Positions 23,306 through 37,285 of a DNA stretch of 64,000 nt are shown here, piece after piece. Source of the DNA: Chrysoperla carnea (lineage: Eukaryota; Arthropoda; Insecta; Neuroptera; Chrysopidae); assembly GCF_905475395.1 (NCBI RefSeq), contig NC_058337.1:97396368-97460367 (forward strand), given 5' to 3'. Below the pieces are notes generated by a model. It was not told where the DNA came from, searched no databases, and saw only the letters and a list, made by a program, of their open reading frames with translations. The position numbers were made by a program, and so were the translations under genes. Numbering within the stretch: the first letter of the stretch is position 1; every line of letters begins with the position of its first letter.

Positions 23306-26300
23306 AATTTGTCGTGGGTTTTTTAAATTTTGTCAATTTTACTTGTTATATTTTTACATACATTAGACAAAAACACTACACTTTTTGTTTCGTTACAAAT
23401 ACATAATATTTGTAGGTATGTAATTTTGGGTTCTACCAGGAAATATTTAAGGATAAAAAAAGTAAGATCTTGAAGATGCGCTACTCCAATATACTCTTAA
23501 GATTCAAAGTCTTGTCATGGCAATTGAAAATTCAAGACTATTTGTAAAAGGAAAGTTAAATATTTTTTCTGACGCAAGACAGGTGTAACGCCTCTCTTTT
23601 GCGAAAATTGTTTTGCTCTTTAGAGAGTCTTATTTTCCCCTTCTAATTTTATATACGTTTCATAGCCTTACGCTTTTAGATTGTCAAGCTAAAATATCGG
23701 TAATTAAAACTATCGGATAACCGAAATAATTTTATATCCGTAACCACCGTAACTGTAATCGGTCTAATATGATTCATGTATCCATATCCATATCCAAATC
23801 CGAAATTTCATATCCATAACATCAATAGTATAAAGTGATGGGAACGTATCACAGTGCATGACAGTCTTGTGTTTGACAGTGTTAAATTCAATCATTTAAC
23901 CTTAATCTTGTACGACTCTCGTATAAACTACAGTAACATTTACTGAACAAAAAAAGCTTTTTTTATTATTTTTAAATTTATTAGAATAAATTTTATTTAT
24001 AACAAGTTTTTCTTCCGAGAAAGTAGATCAAACGAATTTGTTTTCGATAAAATAGAAAAGCAATTTGCCGACAATAAGCCATAGATTTTCAAAATAATGT
24101 TTGAAATTTCCTAAAATAATAAACAAAATAAACGTGTATAAGTAATAATAATAAGTGATTGGAATATCCTATTTAGAACTACTGGCATGAAAGATTAACT
24201 ATCGAATTTCTGTTATTATTAAGAATGTTTTACTAGGTAGATTTGATCGCCATAGGCCCTAATATGATTTGTAGGTGAAAAGTTTAATTATTCGCATGAA
24301 ATAAACATACAATCAGTTAATAAAACATTATCTTAGCAATTTATATTAATTTACTTAGAAAAAAAAAGTAGGAAGATTGGTTCATCGTAGTCCATTTATT
24401 TGATAAATTGAATCATTTTTGTCTAGATAGTTAAACAAATTGACTTAGTCAAATTAGAGCGAAATTAGATGGTTGCAAAAGTACGGGTAGAATTTTTTTT
24501 TTACTTTTATATATTGGATAATAAAAAATAGTCGATATTTAATAGTATATGCCAAAACTTACTTTTTGGTAAAATAAACATTAGTACGGAAACCTCATTA
24601 AATGATGGCATATTTATAACTCTTATTTAGATGTTATGAATAAAGAAACACGAGCATAGTAATGCAACTAATGTATCATATGCCATTATTTAACGGCATT
24701 TTAAACTATAATGATATATTAATCTAGCAATCTAGTTTTTTTTTTCAAATTACAAACAATTTAAATAATTTTCCATTAAAATTGTATTTATTTTAATAGG
24801 GCTTTTCATTTTAAAATCACGATTCACATTTGTTTCGTACTAAATGATTTATAACCAATGTGATAAAATGAATAACAAATATCTTCTATCTTAGTCCTAC
24901 TTATTGCTGTCAGTACGAAAAAATAAACTCTGCACATGCGCTTATGACATGATGAAAAGTCCTATTCAATCGTGAACTTAAATCTCGGCAAAAAATGATT
25001 AGATTTGAATGAAATATATCATATATCATCCGATAGCTTTAATTTCTAGTTTTTGAATCAATATCTCAAACATTTTTATTATCCCTTAATATTAAATGCG
25101 CAGGGCTGAAAAATCGAAAACTTCGGACAGGGATGTATCTTAAGAAGTAAATCAAAGATTTCTCCACCAACGTTGGGAAAAAATATATAAATGCTAAAGA
25201 TTTAAATGTAACATATAGTACTAGTGATGAGAATGATATATGAAAGTTTCCGCATCTCATGCGATTAATTGCTCAAGGTCAAAGGGTCTGGGCAAATATC
25301 TCGACATTTCGATAATGAACTTTATTTAATTCATAAATCTATTATTTTACAAAACTAATATGGTGAACAAACTAAATTTGGCACGTAACTCATGTATCAC
25401 ACAACAAACTAATTGTAATACTTCGAAATAAACTAAGTAACGAATTTTCCATTAAGAGTGTCCGAACTTTAACGTTCGTTTGACAGGTATTATTTAAGAT
25501 TATAAAAAAAATTACTAAAAAAATTATTTTCGTGCCAGTAAATGATATTTATTATGAATTTTTCTATAGAATCCAGTAATCCAAACGTTCCACTAATTCG
25601 GCATCCTCTGGTTTTTGATAGTGCCGGATTAGTGAGATTGTACTGCATATCATATACACTTCATAAGTGTAAGAAAATGCATAAACGTTTTTTGGATTTC
25701 TTTTAGTTCGTATTTAAAAAGCAAAAATGCAAAATTATGAATATTTGAGTCCCTGTGGAATAAACAAATACTAAAATAGTATACATAATATTGATGAAAA
25801 TTTGAAATGCATATAAATTAAAATAACTAACTACGAAAATTACATACGTGGGATCAACATAATATTTTCGTTATTTTTTTACACAACTCACGATAAGCTG
25901 CTAATCATCTTTACGTAGCTATTACCTCTATTCGAAGTATTACTGTTTATTTATTTGCACAATTTCATTGCACTAACATTCTTCATTCTTTAAACGCTTT
26001 TTTAACACATAATTAATGAATAATACATATTATTTCTTATAATCGATATCAATTGATCTCATTAGCTGACTTGATTTTAATGTTATACTTCAAAATCTAG
26101 TATATTACTTGAATCAATATTATCACTTTGTCTTTTTAATTTATATTCATTTTACAGTCCTTCGATTGAATATATATATTAACCGCGAATAAACAGCCAA
26201 ACTTTAAGGTTGTATTCCTTGACTAATTTTAAGCCGAAAATGCCTCTTACACTTATTAGCAAAGATTAAGACGTTAAGAGGACCTACGTGGTATATTAAA

Positions 26301-29300
26301 TTTCAAAGTATATATATATCTAGCTCACGCATTTATCGATACCATTATAACAATATTGCAGCAATAAATTAGTTTGTATGTTGAAAATAAATGCAATTAT
26401 ATACGAAATTATGTAAATAAAAGGTGCAGTGAGTGTCCATAACTATTGGGTTTGGAAATAAATTGTAAAAGACATTTTCAACTTAAAAATATTCAAGGAA
26501 TAAGTCCTAAGAGTTTGTTTATTCGAGTACACCCGTTATACCCTTTAAAATGGGTATAACGAAAAACATTTTTGTTGCTTTCCTGTCGTTATGAAAATAA
26601 ATTATTCCATTAATATATTTTATCTCATTCATTTACTTTAATTTAAAAATTAGTTGCTTTGAATTTTGTCCACCAACTATTCAACGGATTTCTTTAATCG
26701 ATTATTCGGAATAATATGTATTCACGGTATCACGTTAAAAAAATTAATACAAAGTGCTCAGATTTTAAACCGGAAAATTAAATAGGTCGTAGATCTCCTA
26801 AAACAACAAACAAACAAATTCATGTGAAATGGAAAGTTGTTGTGTTGTTAAATACAGTAAGTGATTTAATATTACGTAATTAGTCAAAGGGTGACGCTAA
26901 ATATTAAAAAAAAAAGCTAAATATTTTAAATAATTAGTATACTTAATCACTAAATATTTTAAAGAAAAATTTGGAAATCCCATTGCTTTCGCAAAAATTT
27001 TAGATCCAATAATCAAAACTATTCTGAGTAATAATAAATAATCTAAATTAAATTGATTAATAAAAGGAAGTAATAAATAAAAGGTAAACAATTTTACTAA
27101 TACAAATTACTCGAATCGATCAAACTATCAACATTTACTACAGCTGAAAATAACATATTTAAATTCGCTTAAAATTTAAACATAATTTTAATTTTACATA
27201 TTGAACTGATTTTCTGAATAAGAAACTATTCGTTTTATTTTTTCTCTACAAGAAATAAGTCCTACAAAAAAAATTATATATATTTTTAATTAGTCAATTT
27301 AATTACAACCCTGTGCCGGATTTAGATAATGAACAATATGAATCCGGACCCATAGTCCATCTCAAAAAACACTCCACAAAAATGTTGCTATCCAAATTAA
27401 TTTAGGAAAATTGTTATTTAAGAAACAATACATAATCAAAAGGGATTTGAAGTAGCAAATGTCAAGAGATCGCTCGGTGTTCTAACCTTAGTTGTCGCAG
27501 ACTAATTAAATGAATTAATCAAATTTATTCACTGGCCAATTACTAAAACCGTGACACGAAACCTCAGAAAACGAATCTTGAAAACATACAAGTTATATTA
27601 ACTTTTCTTTTTATGTATTGATTGGGTCGATAATTGACGAAAGTCCATTATAAATTTAATTTTTGAATTTTTCTTAAAAATTATTTATTTACGAAATTTG
27701 TCTCAAAATCACAGTCCCTTAATGGCAAAATTATAAATGAAAGTTACACTCTTAATTACAAATCAAACTTTCGTATAACCAAAATTTTTTTAAATCAATT
27801 TGAAAAATTCAAAATTTGTTTTTTATTTTACACTTTTCTTTTTATTGTTGGCAAATATTTACCTTTAAAATTTTTCGGATTAAAATCTGAGCGTTAACTA
27901 CGACAATTGATTCATTGAAATTAGACGAAAAATGAAATGTTAAGAGAAATAAATCCAAAAAAATTACCTTCTTGTATTTGACGTGGGAGTTGATGGATGT
28001 CATTCGAATTTTATTGGATTTCGATGGCGTTTTTTAACTGTATAAGAGTTTGACAACCCTAAAATTCATATCAGATTTGTTCATTGGCGGTTTCAAAAAT
28101 TACAATTTTGTTCAAGGGTCTCGCACGAGTAGGTAGGAAAATGGCTTTCTGTGAAACTTTTTCAAACTGCCCCTTAAATGTCCCGCGGATCATTCTGCAC
28201 ATATATTAAGTATATGACTACCGACTAAGATTACTGATAACTTCCTATAATTGACTCACAGTGTGCGAGACTATAGTTTGCAATATACGTATTGGACGCT
28301 ACACCCTCAAGAACGCCACTTTAGCATAGATAGGAAATAACTCAAATTTTGTTGCTACAGGGAGTCGATTTACTACCATCATCAACGCGTTATTTTCTAC
28401 AGGAAAACATATTTTGCTCAAACTTAACAATTTTTATGAGAAGAACCCTATTTTAATTGTTTAATTCCGTATTGTAAGTTTTTTTCTACAACTTTACTTA
28501 TTATAGAAATTTCGATTTGTATAATATCTAGATACCCTAATTTGGGACTTTCTTTTCTACAAGGGTAGTTTCACATATCATTGTAAAATGTGATAAATTA
28601 TTTGGATTTATTATTTATTTTTTTCAAATTTCAATGAAATAGTTTTGTCTTTTTACTCACTAAATTATGAAATGCTATTACATTTAAGAGTTTCTAAAAG
28701 TGATTGTAGGATAATAATTTTTTAACTTTGTGATACGAAGAGAAATTATTTAGTGGCATATTTGAATGTCTCTTAAAGTAAAAAATTTGTAAAACCTAAA
28801 ACCACTTTAGAAAAAATATTTTACACTTAATTGAAATAATAATTTTGAATAATTAATTTAATTTTTATAATTTCGTTTCAGAGAAATGTCATAGAAGATA
28901 AACTACTAATTAATTACTGTGGGCAGCATTGTTATTATGATTAATTAATAAAACAATATATTTTAAATTAATATATATGGTATTCTCTATTGATACACAT
29001 GACAATACGATATTTTTATCCTCAATTGAGAGCTTACTAGAATCACTGAAGATTAGCATAATAATATCATGAATAATGGCACTGTTATCATGTATACGCG
29101 TTTTTTATTTATTTTAAACTTTTATCTAATTAGATTAGATATTTAAAAAATTCAGTAGACATTCTTAACAAAACGAACAATGGCACACACCAAGCCAACA
29201 GAAAAAAGTAAACATATCTTTTTGTATATATAATTTACAAGAGTACGATGAAACCACTTAGTGAAGACAGCAAAATCATTATGGTTTAAAAAAATTTCAT

Positions 29301-30393
29301 TTATTCTTAACAATGCCATTAAATTAAAATATTATTATACTCAAAAAAGCGATTTTATTCTAAACTAAATATCAACAAAAAAATATTGTAAATTCGAATT
29401 AAGTCGATAGGAATGTATCGACGATTTGGTCAATAAATTTAATAGTTACAGTTATTGTTTTGTAATTCCTAATGTGGAATAATTAGATTTTTGGGGTACT
29501 TTCTATTTTACAAGTTACAAAAATTCACTAGGCCATTATATAAAATTCACAAAAACTGAATATTTGCGATTTTTAATGACATTTTAATCACATCTGAAAT
29601 AAGGTATTTAAAATAAAATAAATACCTATGTCCACCGGTTCATTTTGATGATGTCACTAATGTTAGATGTAATCGAGGAACTGTTAAATTGATATTTAAT
29701 AGTCATATATTGCGTATAATACTCTTAAAGCCGACACACTCCATTTTTTGGAATAATTTTTTCATAGCTAAAATTTTTTCGAAATGAAATCAGATAGTCC
29801 ACCAACACTGAGCAATGGCGATATTGAGAGAGTTACTCTTTTGTGGATTCAATATCTGTTAAATTTTAAGCTGGCGATGTAATTAAAAATTGACCGGGTC
29901 CATAATAATTATAATGTTTATTTAAATAGCGCAGCTTTTTTTAATATCGCCATAATTATTTTTAAAATATCCAAAATCATTTGGCAAGGCATTGGCTGAA
30001 GTTTCGCGTGCAAAATTCGAAAAAAGGCAATTTTATTTATGAGCTCTTTAGAACAGATATTGGATCTCTAACATTGTTTTATGCAACTTTGTTTAACTAA
30101 AGTCGACAATTGTCAAAGGGAGTTTTTACGAAATTGAGTCGTTTTCAAAATATTGAATCCCGAAAGTTAACAAATCGAATTTTTGTTTTAAAATAAACTA
30201 GCTTTGGTTTAATTGGAATTGGAATGGTTTAATTGGAATTGAGAGTATGTAAGATAAAAAATATTAAACTAGGATTTCTTTATCTTTTACTGAAGTTGTT
30301 GTTACCAAAAACCCCGACAATAACTTTTAGAACGATAGAAAATATTTAAAAAACTAGAGAAAATAAATCCTAGAATCGCTACCATTTTTTAGG

Positions 30394-30515
30394 TATACTC
30401 AATGTCACAAAAAATGCTCGTTTTAAAACATTCTAAGTGTTACTATTATAACATAACATATGATGCGTACGCTTAGAATGTTTTAACTGTGGCACTTTTT
30501 CTGACAGTGAGTGTA
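30394..30515. mobile_element. Short MITE, Tc1/mariner-like ends
   Basis: About 122 bp made almost entirely of two arms: TATACTCAATGTCACAAAAA with AAAACATTCTAAGTGT on the left, and ACGCTTAGAATGTTTT with a CTGACAGTGAGTGTA end on the right. The ends, with flanking TA and an ACTCA.TGTCA motif, resemble Tc1/mariner inverted repeats. There is no transposase. Confidence 0.75.
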
Positions 30516-33500
30516 CGTTTGGCATATGATTTTTCTATTTCCTATAGATTTTGGTTTATCTGAATCGATCTTTAAATTGTGATCGATCCAGTTCTCGCTT
30601 GGCAGACACTGAGACAACGAAGTAAATTTATATTTCTTACTTATTAATTATTATTATTTATAACTATTTATTTTTATTAATTGTTAATTTGGCAGTTCTT
30701 TTTTTACAAGTAGCATTGTTAAAACGACGGCGTTTTAGCAAAGACTTGAATATTCAAAATTTTAAAGGGTATTTTATCCTTTATAATGATTTTATATGAA
30801 CGAAAAAAAAAAAAATTGTGAATTAGTATTACCATTTAAACATTTTTAGACAAAAATTTTAAAATACCCCATTAGCTTATAAAATATATAAAATATAATT
30901 AGTCGAAATAATCCTAATACTTTTAAAAACGCAAAAATTTGTAAGTAAATTATAGAGGAAATTTTCATTTATTACTTAATTCTCCAAAACAAAATGTGAT
31001 TGCAGATTGCAAATATTTATTACACAAAACTTTCTCTTGTATAGAAATCAAAACAATATAAACAACTAATGGCTTTCAAAATCATAAATAAATGGAATTT
31101 CTAGCTCTGCAAAAAAATTTTTGAAATTGTTAACAAATAATATTTAAATAAGCAGTAGAAGTTATTGATCAATAGAATATTTTTAAAAAAAACAGTAAAT
31201 TACTATAATATCTATGAATTAATTTGAAACAAATAAATATATATATATTAATTCTCTAGTTTACAAATATTTTTCTAAATGAAAAACAAAAACAAATTGA
31301 GAAATAATTTATTTTATGATAGTAGATTAAAAAAAACAATAAGAAAAATTGTTGCTATAAGTAGATAATTCAATTTCCGTGTTTAAACTCTCTGACCCTC
31401 AGTAAAATATTTATTAAGATGGAATTACAATATGTAATCGAAATAATTAAAAAGGTTGTAGATAATTTTGAATAGAATACATTAAAAAACGTTATAATTT
31501 CATTTTTTTTTTTAAAGTGATGATTTTTTTTACTGAATATTAAATATTAAAAAATATTTTATCCATATCTAAAATTTTTGAAAAAAAAATCGTACAAAAA
31601 TAGAGACGAATTGAAAAACTCACGTATAGGATAATATATATCATAAATCTTTGTTTTTATAAAATCGTAAAATTTTTAATTTAATTAACTTAAGTTATTT
31701 ACACTAAAACTTAAGGTTGTCTGATATGTCTTGTTGGTGAAATCAGCTGAATAAATTAATCAAAATACAAATGTATAACTCAAATTTTAAACAAAACCTT
31801 ATGATAACAATAAAATAAAATTTACATTGACATGATGAAAATAAATTGTAAATTAAAAGCTCATCTGTTTGTGTAATTTTTTTTGGGTTTTATTGCCACA
31901 ACTACGGTTAGATATTTACCAAAAGATGTAAGATTATATGCATTAATTATATTATCGAGCTTCAACTACTATTTCGGTTTCGAAATAATAGTTGTATACG
32001 TTGATAACTCTTTACTTGAGAAAAATTTATTGAAAATCCGTGATAAAAAAGCAATTTAAAATTCGTGAGAAAAACCTATTTATTAATATATATAGTTCGA
32101 ACAAAAGTGTTTGAATGTTTTCTTTATTTCTTTCGATTCGATAATACCAACTGCTATCATTTTAAAAATAAACTCTTTACAAAAAACTATTCTGCCATTT
32201 TTTACTTTCGTAAAACGGTATATATATTTTTACAGATGACCTTGAGATGTGTGTTCTTCGATGTTTTTGAAAATATTTACATAAAAGGGCGGAAGGTAGT
32301 CAAGAAATCAAAACTACCAAAACACATTTCTTTAACATTAACTCAATTCTCACACAAAATTTTAATATAAAAAACGATGAAGGAAGGCTGGAAAACCTAC
32401 ATAAAGAGTTTCTAATTTTAAGCTCAATTTGGAGAGATTGTTGGAGGAAACTTTGCGAAACTCCCAATTGAGATGGAGGGTTGGAAACTTGTATTTAGTT
32501 TGATCTATTGTACAAAGTCTTAAAAACATAATAAATAGTTTCCGTGTTAAACGGCGACTCAGGTACACTCCGTGTATATATTATTCCTCCATCTCTCCCT
32601 TGGTACAGACTATATGTCTATATTATCCGAGAAAATAAGACTAATAACGAAGTTCTAATAATAATAACTGAGCCGTTGGTGGCCTAACCAACACCGATCT
32701 GATTATAAGATGTAAGGAATTAACAGTTACAAAATACATAAGAAGCTATAAAAATAATTATTTTCATTACAGCTACATTTATGTGAAATATGAAGTGATA
32801 TTTTTATGGAATTGTAGATTATTCACTAAGGAATGCAATGAAGGCATAACCTTCATTTTTAAATTTGTTGTTTAGGCCACTTTGGCAACAAACGCCTACA
32901 AATATACTTGATTAAAATTTGACAGAGATTGATTGTAAGGCCATCTTAATTTATTTAAATAGCTAACACGTAAAACAATTTAATTATTCCTATGCATGTA
33001 TTATTAAAATTATAATGAATTCATATTGTTGATAAATTATTATTTTTTCACAAAAAATAACATTTATTTTTTAAAATAAGTTTTATTTTTCACACTATTT
33101 TGTTTTCTCTTGAAGACTATTAATATTATGATTATTATTAAATGTGTATATATGTATATGTAGCAATTAAAAAAGAAAGAAAAATAATTTAAAAAATAAT
33201 TTGTTTTCCTTTGAATAAAGTATTTTTTTAGGTGTAAATAGAAGAATTTAAAACAAAAAGTTTAAATAAAATATGTGTAGATTATTATTATGAATAATTA
33301 TTACAATGAATTATAAAATATTATTAATGAATTATATATAATTTTTAAGTGTATAAGAGATTTCATTTTGTTTTCTTTGAGTGAATTTTATTTCAAAACT
33401 TTAAAGTATTTCAGGTTTTAATTTTTTTCTAGAATGTTATTTGTTTTAACCTTCGATTTATTGAATGAATAGGTAGTATAAGATACGACAGAGTGATCAA

Positions 33501-36500
33501 TACATCCATCTATTTGTTATCAAATTTTAATTAAAATACAAATTCTATAGATAATTATTAATTGTGGATTAGGATTCAAAAGTCTGGCGGGTTGTTCATC
33601 AATTTTTAAAAAAAATTCAAGTTCTGTCACTTATATAAAGCAAAATGTATTCAATTGCCTAAATCAATCACGACTTGACACACAGATGTCAATATAATGA
33701 TCGAAATTTTCGAAGAAATTTTCTTACATAGTCACTTCAATTTTAAAATGTTTGCACGGTTTATGTTAGATGGGACTTCACTTCTTGTGTCAAACTTAAT
33801 TCTCTATCCAATGTCTAATTCTACGACATAATAAAAATTTGAGGTTTCCTTTCACATTATCCTTCGCAGCAGCAATATTTTGCATAATATGAAGAATTGT
33901 TTTGTTTATCTCTAACCAATTGACTGACCCTAACTGGTTTGCTGTCCTGTGACTGATACAATTTTATAAATCACAATTTTAAATATACTTGAAGCCATAT
34001 TTCGGTTAACAGACAAGCAAAAACTAATTTCTCTATTTATGTCTATCTAGAGAAATTGTATTCTGATTAAAAACAGATGGACGTAGTAATTACGCTGTGA
34101 CATCTTAGATTAGAATGAATTTTCGTAAGATACATTCTTTATGTCGTATGAGTTTTTTATTTAGCAAATTGAACGTTAGTATTTTGTTTGTTTCGGTTAA
34201 TGGTATATGGTTTTTGTTCTTCTCATGCTTTTTGACTATTATCGTAACAAATGTACAATACTTTAAAACTAATAAGAACACTGCATGCACTAAAAATGAG
34301 TTTTTCTTAACCAAAATGAAAAGATAACTGAATTAAATTGTTGTTTCATTTTGCTACGAGCTATTTGTAATCATAGTCAGTACTGAATGCAAATGAAATA
34401 GTGGAAAAAATTTCGAAAGTCAGATATCAGTTGTCAAATATCCATAAAATATAAAGCTTGGAAAATTTTTTGCTTTTTCAGCATCTCTAACTAGATTTAA
34501 AAGCTACGTTCCCACGCTGTCTCTTAAGACGGAATTACTAGACAGGTTTAATAACTCCGACTTAAGAGATTGTATATGTGGCATTTCAATCAAGTTAGAT
34601 AGACTCTAGCTATAATGTAAGGCGGTCTATTTTTTGGTTCGCTTTTAATATTTATATTAAGGAAAAAGTAGCAAGTATTTTCAAGTGATTAGTATTTAAT
34701 TTTCAAGAGTAAATCTCCCGATAAAACATGGTATAGTATTTCCCTCAAATAATTGCTTCTCAATTTTTCAATTTTTTGAGAAATGAAGTTTATATGATGT
34801 AATTATTGAACATTTCAATATTTTCAAGAACAATTTTTGAATATTTTTCAACACTAATCGAGGGTATATCAATTTTTTTGGTTTATCGGGAAAATGATAA
34901 TAAATGGCTGACACTTGAAAGAGACCTTTGATGGTAAAATATAGTACTAACTTTTATTGTAACAAATTTATTACTAAATACAAGGACAGTGGTAAAAATC
35001 TTGTCAGGAAGTAAACCGCAGAAAATTAATTTACTGCTGACCAAGTTACACAATCTTTTAAATAGCTATTTTACACTCGCAAGATTATAAACACATTTTT
35101 CCCTTATGCATTTTAGGTTCATCACACTTCTCTTTTCTTTCTATTTTATTACATCCTTGCTACGGTGTTAGTGTTCTTATTTTTTTTAATATTCATATTA
35201 TTTATTATGATTTACGTCTGATTTTTTATTTTAAGTGAGAAGTATTATTTTCTGGATAAAATTGTTATTTAAAATTTATTTCATTTCGATATGTGAAGTA
35301 ATGGTATCAAATATTAATAAAAAAAGATGCAGAAGAATGTAATTTAATAATTTTTTATTTCACGTTTTTGTAAAAATTAGAAGTCAATTTTTATTTTTGA
35401 AAAGTAGATGCAACGATAATTAAATACTGTTTGAGGTAAAGTTTGTACAAATTGAGATTGCAGTATGTTACAAATGATAAAAAAATATGTTATTAATAAA
35501 AAGTAGTAAATTTTTGTTTGTGGCATTCTGTAACAATTAATATAAAAAATATATTTATTATAAATAAAGTAACTTGCATTTAAATATGCTTTATACGTAT
35601 TTTAATTTTTATATGTTACCAGATATCTTTTTCTCTGCAATAAATTATGGAATGGTTTTATATAATTTATTTTATACAATAACAGATCTGTTTGTTTCGA
35701 TTTTCTGGAAATGTGTGAATTCTTTTGACAAGTCTTGCACTATTTACGAAGGTGTGTCAAAAAGATGATTCGGGGCGTTATATTGAAAATGGTGGTGGGG
35801 GGAGGGGAAGGTTAGTTACATGAGGAATGCATATTATGTCTAGAATTGTAGATTTGTTCTTTTTGGGTTCAGTTTAATTTCAATGGGCCATTTAACAGTA
35901 TGAAAAATATTGTCTATAATTAGTGATATCTGTATAGATTAAATGAAATCAATTTACCATAATCTGGCAAAAATATAATGGAATTTATTCAGAAAAATGT
36001 ATGAAAATAAAAAAGAATCAATTTTTAAATGCAAAGCTCTATTGGAAAAATCGATAACAGACCTAAACTGGGTTTCAGCGGGCGTTGAATAAATAGATCG
36101 ATTTTTTGATTATTTGAAAATTTGATATATCAAAATATTGTATGGTATTATAATTCGGATATATAATTGGATTAATTTCACTATATACCGAGTCCCGATA
36201 GCTTATCTAAATTGACTATTTTTCTTTGTAATATTTTTTTTTGTTTTTTGAAAAATACTTAGATAATTTAATAATTAGAACCAAATTACTTTTTATGGGT
36301 TCTATAAATATCATTCAACAAACTAAGATGTTCTCCAGAAATTAATTAAAGTACTCTATTCTATATTTTATTGATTGGTGGTAAATTAGACACACATTAA
36401 TTTAATAAATTTCGATTTTTGGCGGAGCAGTCCGCCACCAAATTAGCAAAGAGTAACATTCACTAGCTAATTCTTACTGATGATGACTACTTGGTAGTCG

Positions 36501-37285
36501 AAAATACGTATTTTAAAAATACAAAAAACTGATCTAGGAATTGGGGCAAAAATCGAAATTTATTTCGACATATCCTAGAGTTCTCATTTATTATCTTCGA
36601 TAATATTTATACACATTAATTTGTTTAGCCACACATTTTATCGTTAAGTTGGGTTTGTTTTTTGAATTTATACGGTATGTATTTAGGCCAAAAATCGATA
36701 TAAAAAGTATTTCTGATCACCTTCTTAAACAAGATTTTCCAATTTTATAGTTAATTCAATTAATTTTGTCTTTAATTGCAGATAAAAATCTAAACAAAGA
36801 CTTAAATTTATATTTTGCACTCGTACGGGAAATGCAGAGGACTACGCACAAAATTACAGGATGTTGTACATCAGTGAAAAGTTCTGAATTTAATGTTACG
36901 ACTGCATCCAAAGGTCTTCAACTATAAATGGACAAATTTTGTGATGAAGTTTCAAGGTTATTTTTAAGGTTTTTTCAGGGCTAAATAATATTGGGCCAAG
37001 GTTAAGCTCACATAACATCTATAGGTGACGAAGTGTGCTTGATGATGACATTATCAATGTTATAAATTTTTTACTAGTACAAAGTTTTTACATTATGTGA
37101 AATTTTTACCAAGAGCCTTACTTGCTAAATTTTAATCGTTATGGATTTGGAAATTATTAATAGAGTGCAAGAAGCTGTGTCTTTAAAATATCACTATACA
37201 ACACATTCCAAACACCATTCTAGATACCTTTGCTTTTAATCAAAATTCCAATTTTACTAATGGTACAGTAAATCTGGCATTTTGA
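30516..37285. other. Right half of the gene desert
   Basis: Very AT-rich. The longest open frame (101 codons at 32065) has low-complexity F/Y/K/N composition and no exon context, so I do not call it a gene. A 14-bp hairpin with a 4-base loop lies at 31963-31994. No other repeat pair or gene was recognised. Confidence 0.6.
31963..31994. repeat. Tight 14-bp hairpin
   Basis: CAACTACTATTTCG, loop GTTT, then CGAAATAATAGTTG: 13 of 14 positions pair. It lies in non-coding DNA and has no U-run consistent with an RNA polymerase III terminator directly after it. Meaning unknown. Confidence 0.6.

Larger units (their letters stand above)
21959..30393. other. Left half of a gene desert
   Basis: AT-rich DNA after the kinase gene. 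No frame above about 78 codons and no exon-like series is present. Contents seen: an imperfect inverted repeat at 22507-22585 (TTTCCGTGTCACAAGATACG against its mirror), an imperfect direct repeat of about 50 bp at 23133 and 23253, and a 10-bp perfect hairpin at 26534-26561. The remainder holds nothing I can name. Confidence 0.6.

Noticed and set aside
32065-32370. 101-codon open frame (plus strand)
   Set aside because: F/Y/K/N-rich composition typical of AT-rich random sequence, an isolated position and no acceptable exon partners.
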